Origin: Streptomyces marokkonensis
Lineage (GTDB): Bacteria > Actinomycetota > Actinomycetes > Streptomycetales > Streptomycetaceae
NCBI RefSeq assembly: GCF_008312835.1
Contig: NZ_VSKS01000006.1
Span: 62,001 to 126,000 of the forward strand
DNA: 64,000 bases
Direction of reading: 5' to 3'
The position numbers and the translations under genes were made by a program. The notes beneath the pieces were generated by a model. That model was not told where the DNA came from, did not search any database, and saw only the letters and a list, made by a program, of their open reading frames with translations. Shown in pieces: positions 58,244-64,000 of this stretch (within the stretch, counting starts at the first letter, position 1; each line of letters starts with the position of its first letter).

Positions 58244-58255
58244 TGAATCGTTTCA
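58244..58255. promoter_or_regulatory. Operator-like palindrome at the rhaI transcription start
   Basis: TGAATCGTTTCA resembles the site before rhaT (TGAAAGGTTTCA), with arms TGAA/TTCA plus one mismatch. It sits eight bases after the rhaI -10 box. Two similar sites at two divergent promoters point to one repressor for both operons. Confidence 0.75.
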
Positions 58256-58295
58256 CTGAAAGGTCGTTACGACCCGATGTCACAGGAGCCCTGAC

Positions 58296-59456
58296 GTGAC
58301 CGAGCTCGCCGCGGTGAAAGCCGCACTCAAGACGCAGGCAGTCGAGACGCCGTCGTGGGCGTACGGGAACTCGGGGACCCGCTTCAAGGTGTTCGCACAA
58401 CCGGGCGTCCCCCGCACCCCGCAGGAGAAGCTGGACGACGCGGCCAAGGTGCACGAGTTCACGGGAGTCGCGCCGACCGTGGCGCTGCACATCCCGTGGG
58501 ACAGGGTCGAGGACTACGCCGCGCTGGCCGAGCACGCCGAGGACCGTGGGGTGAGGCTCGGCGCGGTCAACTCCAACACCTTCCAGGACGACGACTACCG
58601 GCTGGGCTCCATCTGCCACCCGGACGCCGCGGTGCGCAGGAAGGCCGTCGATCACCTGCTGGAGTGCGTCGACATCATGGACGCGACCGGCTCCAGGGAC
58701 CTGAAGCTGTGGTTCGCCGACGGAACGAACTACCCCGGGCAGGACGATGTGCGGTCCCGGCAGGACCGGCTGGCCGAAGGGCTGGCCGAGGTGTACGAGC
58801 GGCTCGGCGAGGGGCAGCGGATGCTGCTGGAGTACAAGCTGTTCGAGCCGGCGTTCTACACGACGGACGTGCCGGACTGGGGGACGGCGTACGCGCACTG
58901 TCTGAAGCTGGGGCCGAAGGCGCAGGTCGTCGTCGACACCGGGCACCACGCGCCGGGCACCAACATCGAGTTCATCGTCGCCACGCTGCTGCGGGAGGGG
59001 AAGCTCGGCGGGTTCGACTTCAACTCGCGGTTCTACGCGGACGACGACCTGATGGTGGGAGCCGCCGACCCGTTCCAGCTGTTCCGGATCATGTACGAGG
59101 TGGTGCGCGGGGGCGGGTTCACGTCCGAGGTCGCGTTCATGCTGGACCAGTGCCACAACATCGAGGCGAAGATCCCGGCGATCATCCGTTCCGTCATGAA
59201 CGTCCAGGAAGCGACGGCCAAAGCTCTGCTCGTTGACCGGTCGGCGTTGGCTGACGCTCAGCGGGCCGGGGATGTTCTCGAGGCCAACGCCGTGCTGATG
59301 GACGCGTACAACACGGACGTGCGTCCGCTGCTGCGTGAGGTGCGGGAGGACATGGGGCTGGACCCCGAGCCCCTTGTCGCCTACCGGCGGTCCGGGTGGG
59401 CCGAGCGGATCGTCGCCGAGCGCGTCGGCGGATCGCAGGCGGGGTGGGGGGCGTAA
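58296..59456 (+). CDS. rhaI: L-rhamnose isomerase
   Basis: A 386-residue TIM-barrel isomerase of the Pseudomonas-type RhaI family, converting L-rhamnose to L-rhamnulose. Metal-binding and catalytic stretches are visible: [16 protein letters not shown] (His), [36 protein letters not shown] (Glu, Lys), [16 protein letters not shown] (Asp, His) and [15 protein letters not shown] (Asp). AGGAG precedes GTG 58296. It is the first gene of the plus-strand catabolic operon behind a strong promoter. Its length matches the family. Confidence 0.95.
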   Translation: MTELAAVKAALKTQAVETPSWAYGNSGTRFKVFAQPGVPRTPQEKLDDAAKVHEFTGVAPTVALHIPWDRVEDYAALAEHAEDRGVRLGAVNSNTFQDDDYRLGSICHPDAAVRRKAVDHLLECVDIMDATGSRDLKLWFADGTNYPGQDDVRSRQDRLAEGLAEVYERLGEGQRMLLEYKLFEPAFYTTDVPDWGTAYAHCLKLGPKAQVVVDTGHHAPGTNIEFIVATLLREGKLGGFDFNSRFYADDDLMVGAADPFQLFRIMYEVVRGGGFTSEVAFMLDQCHNIEAKIPAIIRSVMNVQEATAKALLVDRSALADAQRAGDVLEANAVLMDAYNTDVRPLLREVREDMGLDPEPLVAYRRSGWAERIVAERVGGSQAGWGA

Positions 59457-59480
59457 GCGTCTGCCGGAATCCCGCCCGCC

Positions 59481-59575
59481 GCGGACTGCGGGCCGTTCGT
59501 GGCTGGTCGCGCCCGCGCGGCGGTAGCCGCAGACGCAGCACAGCCCCGCGCCCCTGAAGGGGCGCCCCCACCCTC
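59481..59575 (+). repeat. Streptomyces-type GC-rich intergenic repeat with terminal hairpin
   Basis: The stretch GGCTGGTCGCGC ... AGCACAGCCCCGCGCCCCTG resembles short intergenic elements I recall as common in Streptomyces chromosomes. It ends with the hairpin GCGCCCC-TGAA-GGGGCGC at 59548-59565. It may attenuate or separate transcription between rhaI and the aldolase gene. Confidence 0.55.
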
Positions 59576-59601
59576 CCTCGCTTCAGAAGGACTGATCGTT
59601 C

Positions 59602-61641
59602 ATGGCAACCCACACCGAAGCCGCCGCTCTGCTCGCTCGATCGCACCGGCTCGGCGCCGATCCACGGAACACGAACTACGCCGGCGGCAACACCTCCGCC
59701 AAAGGCACCGGGACCGACCCCGTGACCGGGGGTGATGTCGGGCTGATGTGGGTCAAGGGGTCCGGGGGTGACCTCGGGACGCTGACCGAGGCGGGGCTCG
59801 CCGTGCTCCGGCTGGACCGGCTCAGGGCGCTCAAGGACGTCTACCCGGGCGTCGAGCGCGAGGACGAGATGGTCGGGGCGTTCGACTACTGCCTGCACGG
59901 CAAGGGCGGTGCGGCCCCCTCGATCGACACCGCGATGCACGGTCTCGTCGACGCCGCGCACGTGGATCACCTGCATCCCGACTCCGGTATCGCACTGGCC
60001 TGCGCGGCCGACGGGGAGAAGCTGACCGCGGAGTGCTTCGGGGACACCGTGGTGTGGGTGCCGTGGCGGCGGCCGGGTTTCCAGCTCGGGCTGGACATCG
60101 CGGCCGTGAAGGAGGCCAGTCCGGGGGCCATCGGGTGCGTGCTCGGGGGCCACGGCATCACCGCGTGGGGTGACACCTCCGAGGAGTGCGAGCGGAACTC
60201 GCTGCACATCATCCGTACCGCCGAGAGGTTCCTCGCCGAGCGCGGCCGCCCGGAGCCCTTCGGGCCCGTGATCGAGGGGTACGAGGCACTGCCCGAGGAG
60301 GAGCGGCGGGAACGGGCAGCGGCCCTGGCGCCGTACGTGCGGGCCGTCGCCTCCAAGGACCGGGCGCAGGTCGGGCACTTCGACGACTGCGACGCCGTAC
60401 TGGACTTCCTGGCCCGGGCCGGGCACCCGCGGCTGGCCGCGCTGGGCACCTCCTGCCCGGACCACTTCCTGCGCACCAAGGTCCGGCCGCTCGTCCTCGA
60501 CCTCCCGGCGTCCGCTCCGCTCGACGAGGCGGTCGCCCGGCTGAAGGAGCTGCACGCGGCCTATCGCGAGGAGTACGCCGCCTACTACGCGCGGCACGCC
60601 CAGGACGACTCCCCCGCCATGCGCGGCGCCGACCCGGCGATCGTGCTGGTGCCGGGCGTGGGCATGTTCAGCTTCGGCAAGGACAAGCAGACCGCGCGCG
60701 TGGCCGGGGAGTTCTACGTCAACGCGATCAACGTGATGCGCGGGGCCGAGGCGGTCTCCACGTACGCGCCGATCGAGGAGTCGGAGAAGTTCCGCATCGA
60801 GTACTGGGCGCTCGAGGAGGCCAAGCTCCGGCGGATGCCGAAGCCCAGGCCGCTCGCCACCCGGGTGGCGCTGGTGACCGGCGCGGGCAGCGGGATCGGC
60901 AGGGCGATCGCCCGGCGGCTGGTCGCCGAGGGCGCGTGCGTGGTCGTGGCCGATCTGAACGCGGAGAACGCCGCGCGGGTCGCCGAGGAACTGGGCGGGT
61001 CCGACAAGGCCGTCGCCGTGACGGTCGACGTGACCGACGAGGAGCAGATCGCCGCTGCCTTCAAGGCGGCCCTGCTCGCCTTCGGCGGGGTCGACCTGGT
61101 GGTGAACAACGCCGGGATCTCGATCTCCAAGCCGCTGCGGGAGACGTCCGTGAAGGACTGGGACCTCCAGCACGACATCATGGCCCGCGGTTCCTTCCTC
61201 GTCTCGCGCGAGGCGGCCCGGGTGATGACCGCGCAGGAGCTGGGCGGCGACATCGTGTACATCGCCAGCAAGAACGCCGTGTTCGCCGGTCCCCACAACA
61301 TCGCGTACTCGGCGGCCAAGGCCGACCAGGCCCACCAGGTGCGGCTGCTGGCCGCCGAGCTGGGCGAGCACGGGATCCGGGTCAACGGCGTCAACCCGGA
61401 CGGTGTGGTGCGCGGCTCGGGCATCTTCGCGGGCGGGTGGGGCGCCGAGCGTGCCGCCGTGTACGGGGTGCCGGAGGAGAAGCTGGGCGAGTTCTACGCG
61501 CAGCGGACGCTGCTGAAGCGGGAGGTGCTCCCCGAGCACGTGGCGAACGCCGTGTTCGCGCTCACCGGCGGCGACCTCACCCACACCACCGGACTGCACG
61601 TCCCGGTCGACGCCGGCGTCGCCGCCGCGTTCCTGCGGTGA
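59602..61641 (+). CDS. rhaD: Bifunctional rhamnulose-1-phosphate aldolase / alcohol (lactaldehyde) dehydrogenase
   Basis: A 679-residue fusion. Residues about 1-400 are a class II aldolase: NTNYAGGNTSAKGTGTD at the phosphate site, metal His in HVDHLHPDSGIA and GCVLGGHGITAWGD, and a Glu/His-rich later part. Residues about 425-679 are a classical SDR with VALVTGAGSGIGRAIARRL, VDLVVNNAGISIS, Ser in VYIASKNAVFAG and YSAAKADQ. The aldolase splits L-rhamnulose-1-phosphate to DHAP and lactaldehyde, and the dehydrogenase can oxidise lactaldehyde to lactate. This is the RhaEW-type fusion of Bacillus and actinobacteria. ATG 59602 follows AGAAGGA. Its stop overlaps rhamnulokinase. Confidence 0.94.
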   Translation: MATHTEAAALLARSHRLGADPRNTNYAGGNTSAKGTGTDPVTGGDVGLMWVKGSGGDLGTLTEAGLAVLRLDRLRALKDVYPGVEREDEMVGAFDYCLHGKGGAAPSIDTAMHGLVDAAHVDHLHPDSGIALACAADGEKLTAECFGDTVVWVPWRRPGFQLGLDIAAVKEASPGAIGCVLGGHGITAWGDTSEECERNSLHIIRTAERFLAERGRPEPFGPVIEGYEALPEEERRERAAALAPYVRAVASKDRAQVGHFDDCDAVLDFLARAGHPRLAALGTSCPDHFLRTKVRPLVLDLPASAPLDEAVARLKELHAAYREEYAAYYARHAQDDSPAMRGADPAIVLVPGVGMFSFGKDKQTARVAGEFYVNAINVMRGAEAVSTYAPIEESEKFRIEYWALEEAKLRRMPKPRPLATRVALVTGAGSGIGRAIARRLVAEGACVVVADLNAENAARVAEELGGSDKAVAVTVDVTDEEQIAAAFKAALLAFGGVDLVVNNAGISISKPLRETSVKDWDLQHDIMARGSFLVSREAARVMTAQELGGDIVYIASKNAVFAGPHNIAYSAAKADQAHQVRLLAAELGEHGIRVNGVNPDGVVRGSGIFAGGWGAERAAVYGVPEEKLGEFYAQRTLLKREVLPEHVANAVFALTGGDLTHTTGLHVPVDAGVAAAFLR

Positions 61642-63086
61642 GCACCGCCGTGAAGAGGTACGCCGCGGTCGACCTGGGCGCGTCCGGCGGACGCGTCATG
61701 GCCGGCCGCGTGGGTCCCGACAGCCTCGAGCTGACCGAGGTCCACCGGTTCCCGAACCGGCCGGTGCGGGTCCCCGAAGGACTGCGCTGGGACGTGCTCG
61801 GCCTGTACGCCGGGGTGCTGGACGGACTGAAGGCGTCCGGCGCGGTGGATTCCGTCGGTATCGACAGCTGGGCCGTGGACTACGGGCTGCTGGACACGGA
61901 CGGGGCGCTGCTCGGCAATCCCGTGCACTACCGCGACGGCCGTACCGACGGGATCGCGGAGAAGGTGTGGGCGACGGTGCCCCCCGAGGAGCTGTACGCG
62001 GCGACCGGAGTGCAGTACGCGCCGTTCAACACCCTGTACCAGGTGACGGCGGCCCGCGGCTCGGCGCACTGGGCACGGGCGGCGAGACTGCTGCTGGTCC
62101 CTGACCTGCTGACGTACTGGCTGACCGGTGAACAGGGCACCGAACTGACCAACGCCTCGACCACCCAGCTGATCGACCCGCGCACCCGCGACTGGGCGCA
62201 CGGGGTCGCGGAGCGGCTGGACATCGACCTGGGGCTGTTCGCGCCGCTGCGCCGGCCGGGGGACCCGGCCGGGGTGCTGCGGCCGGAGGTGCTGGAGGAG
62301 ACCGGGCTGACCGGGCCGGTCCCGGTGACGGCGGTCGGCTCGCACGACACCGCCTCCGCGGTGGCCGCGGTGCCCGCGGACGGTGTGCGGTTCGCGTACA
62401 TCTGCACCGGCACCTGGTCGCTCGCCGGGCTGGAGCTGGACGCTCCGGTGCTGACCGAGGAGAGCCGGACCGCCAACTTCACCAACGAGCTGGGACTGGA
62501 CGGCACGGTCCGCTACCTGCGCAACATCATGGGCCTGTGGCTGCTCCAGGAGTGCCTGCGAACCTGGGGCGAGCCTGATCTGGGCGCGCTGCTGCGCGAG
62601 GCGGCCCAGGTGCCGGCGCTGCGGTCGGTGGTGGACGCCGGGGACGCGGCGTTCCTCGCGCCGGGGCGGATGCCGGAGCGGATCGCCGGGGCCTGCCGGG
62701 ACTCGGGGCAGCCGGTGCCGGTGTCGCCCGCCGAGGTCACGCGCTGCATCCTGGACTCGCTCGCCCTGGCCCACCGCACGGCGGTCGAGGAGGCGCAGCG
62801 GCTCGCCGGGCAGCCGGTGGACGTCGTGCACGTCGTGGGCGGCGGCACCCGCAACGCCCTGCTGTGCCAGCTGACCGCCGACGCCTGCGGGCTGCCGGTG
62901 GTGGCCGGGCCGGCGGAGGCGGCGGCGCTGGGCAATGTGCTGGTGCAGGCCCGCGCGCACGGACTGGTCGGCGACCTCGCCGGGATGCGGCGGCTGCTCG
63001 CCCGCACCCAGCCGCTGACGCGGTACGAACCGCGCGGCGGCACACAGCGGTGGCGGGCGGCACAGGCCCGGCTCGCCCGGGGCTGA
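61638..63086 (+). CDS. rhaB: Rhamnulokinase
   Basis: A 482-residue FGGY-family sugar kinase that phosphorylates L-rhamnulose at O1. The N-terminal phosphate loop is AAVDLGASGGRVMAG, then DSVGIDSWAVDYGLLD, NPVHYRDGRTDGI and the catalytic Asp region VGSHDTASAVAAVP, and the adenosine site FAYICTGTWSLAGLE. The C-terminal VVHVVGGGTRNALLCQL is the ATP-binding GGG motif of the family. GTG 61638 overlaps the aldolase stop (GTGA), so the genes are coupled. It is the last rha gene on the plus strand; lutA follows after 74 bases. Confidence 0.95.
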   Translation: MSTAVKRYAAVDLGASGGRVMAGRVGPDSLELTEVHRFPNRPVRVPEGLRWDVLGLYAGVLDGLKASGAVDSVGIDSWAVDYGLLDTDGALLGNPVHYRDGRTDGIAEKVWATVPPEELYAATGVQYAPFNTLYQVTAARGSAHWARAARLLLVPDLLTYWLTGEQGTELTNASTTQLIDPRTRDWAHGVAERLDIDLGLFAPLRRPGDPAGVLRPEVLEETGLTGPVPVTAVGSHDTASAVAAVPADGVRFAYICTGTWSLAGLELDAPVLTEESRTANFTNELGLDGTVRYLRNIMGLWLLQECLRTWGEPDLGALLREAAQVPALRSVVDAGDAAFLAPGRMPERIAGACRDSGQPVPVSPAEVTRCILDSLALAHRTAVEEAQRLAGQPVDVVHVVGGGTRNALLCQLTADACGLPVVAGPAEAAALGNVLVQARAHGLVGDLAGMRRLLARTQPLTRYEPRGGTQRWRAAQARLARG

Positions 63087-63160
63087 CCCGGGTCTCCCCC
63101 GGGCTCCCTCCGCCGCACTACCCTGCACTCACCCGTTGATCGAATCCACAAGGAGCCGCG

Positions 63161-63916
63161 ATGCGTGTCGCTCTGTTCCTGACCTGCGTCAACGACACGC
63201 TCTATCCGGAGACCGGGCGCGCCGTGGTGAAACTCCTGACCAGGCTGGGCGTCGACGTCGACTTCCCGATGGCGCAGACCTGTTGCGGTCAGGCGCACTA
63301 CAACACCGGGTACCGGCACGAGGCCGAGCCGATGGCGCTGCACTTCTCCGACGTCTTCCGGGACTACGAGGCGATCGTGACGCCGTCCGGTTCGTGCGGG
63401 GCGATGGTGCGGGAGCTGTATCCGAGGATGGGTGAGCGGGCCCGGGCCGAGGGGCGCGGGGACACCCTCGCGGCGACGCTGGCGCCGGTCGTGCCGAAGA
63501 CGTACGAGCTCACCGAGTTCCTGGTGGACGTGCTGGGGGTGACGGACGTCGGGGCGTACTACCCGCACAGGGTGACCTACCACCCGACCTGCCACGGGCT
63601 GCGCGGTCTCGGCCTGGGCGAGCGGCCGCTCAGGCTGCTGCGGGCGGTGAAGGGGCTGGAGCTGGCCGAGCTGCCGGGCGCCGAGGAGTGCTGCGGGTTC
63701 GGCGGCACGTTCGCCCTGAAGAACCCCGACGTCTCGGCGGCGATGGGCGCCGACAAGGTGCGCAACGCCGAGTCGACGGGCGCCGAGGTGCTGTGCGCGG
63801 CGGACAACTCCTGTCTGATGCACATCGGTGGAACGATGACGAGGCTGCGCACCGGTGTGCGGCCGGTGCACATCGCGGAGATCCTGGCGAGCACGGAGGA
63901 GGAACCGGCCCTATGA
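63161..63916 (+). CDS. lutA: L-lactate oxidation Fe-S protein LutA (LldE)
   Basis: A 251-residue protein of the CCG-domain Fe-S family, part of the LutABC complex that oxidises L-lactate to pyruvate. Two CCG motifs are seen: AQTCCGQAHYNTGY and EECCGFGGTFALKN, with further cysteines in PSGSCGAMVREL, YHPTCHGLRGL and ADNSCLMHIGG, as is typical. AAGGAG precedes ATG 63161. Its placement after the rhamnose genes is logical because rhamnose breakdown via lactaldehyde yields lactate. The end overlaps the start of lutB by four bases (ATGA). Confidence 0.95.
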   Translation: MRVALFLTCVNDTLYPETGRAVVKLLTRLGVDVDFPMAQTCCGQAHYNTGYRHEAEPMALHFSDVFRDYEAIVTPSGSCGAMVRELYPRMGERARAEGRGDTLAATLAPVVPKTYELTEFLVDVLGVTDVGAYYPHRVTYHPTCHGLRGLGLGERPLRLLRAVKGLELAELPGAEECCGFGGTFALKNPDVSAAMGADKVRNAESTGAEVLCAADNSCLMHIGGTMTRLRTGVRPVHIAEILASTEEEPAL

Positions 63917-64000
63917 GCGGTACGTTCGTCGGGATGCCTGCGTTTCCCCCGCCCACCCACGCTGCGTTTCCCCCGCCCACCCACGCTGCGTCTCCCCCGC
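63913..64000 (+). CDS. lutB: LutB start (truncated by window end)
   Basis: The ATG at 63913 overlaps the lutA stop, as is usual for lutAB. The first residues MSGTFVGMPAFP match the conserved start of actinobacterial LutB/LldF. After that the sequence runs into an in-frame 24-base tandem repeat coding for AFPPPTHA units, not the usual helix start. Only 29 codons are visible. The rest of the protein (Fe-S domain) lies beyond the window. If the repeat is real, this LutB has a Pro-rich insertion right after its start. Confidence 0.7.
   Translation, partial: MSGTFVGMPAFPPPTHAAFPPPTHAASPP
63940..64000 (+). repeat. 24-bp tandem repeat (two and a half copies seen)
   Basis: Units of 24 bases start at 63940, 63964 and 63988. 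Copies 1 and 2 are identical; the third, cut by the window end, differs by one T to C change. The unit is three-divisible and read in frame as AFPPPTHA in lutB. Its minus strand carries GGGTGGGCGGGGG, so it could form a G-quadruplex. Confidence 0.85.

Noticed and set aside
59194-61599. An 801-codon open frame on the minus strand
   Set aside because: Antisense to the aldolase/dehydrogenase fusion; no domain or ribosome binding site.

Overview
The window is chromosomal DNA of a Streptomyces or a close relative. GC content is very high and codon third positions are almost always G or C. I noticed only one TTA (bldA-type) codon. Markers typical of the genus include a subtilisin-inhibitor-like protein, a CebR-type cellulose operator (TGGGAGCGCTCCCA), an IdeR/DmdR-type iron box, several SpoIIE/RsbU-type PP2C phosphatases, and streptogrisin-type protease architecture. 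I saw no rRNA, tRNA, CRISPR array, phage or insertion sequence.

Layout. 0-5 kb: two divergent multidomain SpoIIE-type phosphatases; the second is broken by an apparent single-base deletion. 5-13 kb: a secreted S1 protease (TTG start), divergent from a compact export cassette. The cassette is a 71-residue double-glycine precursor peptide without cysteine, an HlyD-like secretion protein, a C39-peptidase ABC exporter and a second NHLM-type ABC protein. No modification enzyme lies beside it. This is the best candidate for an undescribed system. 13-21 kb: Ppx/GppA phosphatase, a flavodoxin-like reductase with a TTA codon, a three-gene set (heme-oxygenase-like enzyme, methyltransferase, CDGSH protein), an SSI-type inhibitor, a lactate-monooxygenase-like flavoenzyme and a sigma-like/zinc-finger/ricin-lectin fusion. 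21-25 kb: a Fic-like/RHH toxin-antitoxin pair and a CebR-boxed GH9 cellulase. 25-48 kb: a mixed stretch with a third SpoIIE phosphatase, a decayed LysE transporter, a CDF metal exporter, a Xi-class GST-like reductase, a STAS protein, VanZ, SDR, PHP and HAD proteins, two aromatic-acid-exporter-like (FUSC) proteins, a ROK regulator, an APH-fold kinase, an FBP-domain protein, an iron-boxed DUF2470 protein, and a TetR/CYP102-like P450 pair.

48-63 kb: an ECF41 sigma factor coupled to a PIG-L deacetylase, a proline-iminopeptidase-like hydrolase, then a complete L-rhamnose regulon. The regulon has a LacI regulator, mutarotase RhaM, substrate-binding protein, two permeases and an ATPase on the minus strand. 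Divergent from these are isomerase RhaI, the bifunctional aldolase/dehydrogenase and rhamnulokinase. The divergent promoters carry matching TGAAA/TTTCA operators, so uptake and catabolism are probably co-repressed. Aldolase cleavage yields lactaldehyde, which the fused dehydrogenase can oxidise to lactate. The next genes are lutA and the start of lutB (lactate oxidation), so the order follows the carbon flow from rhamnose to lactate to pyruvate. The window ends inside lutB, in a 24-bp in-frame tandem repeat.

Two genes (3.17 kb and 28.7-29.0 kb) show indels that could be real decay or sequence errors; this should be kept in mind when reading them.
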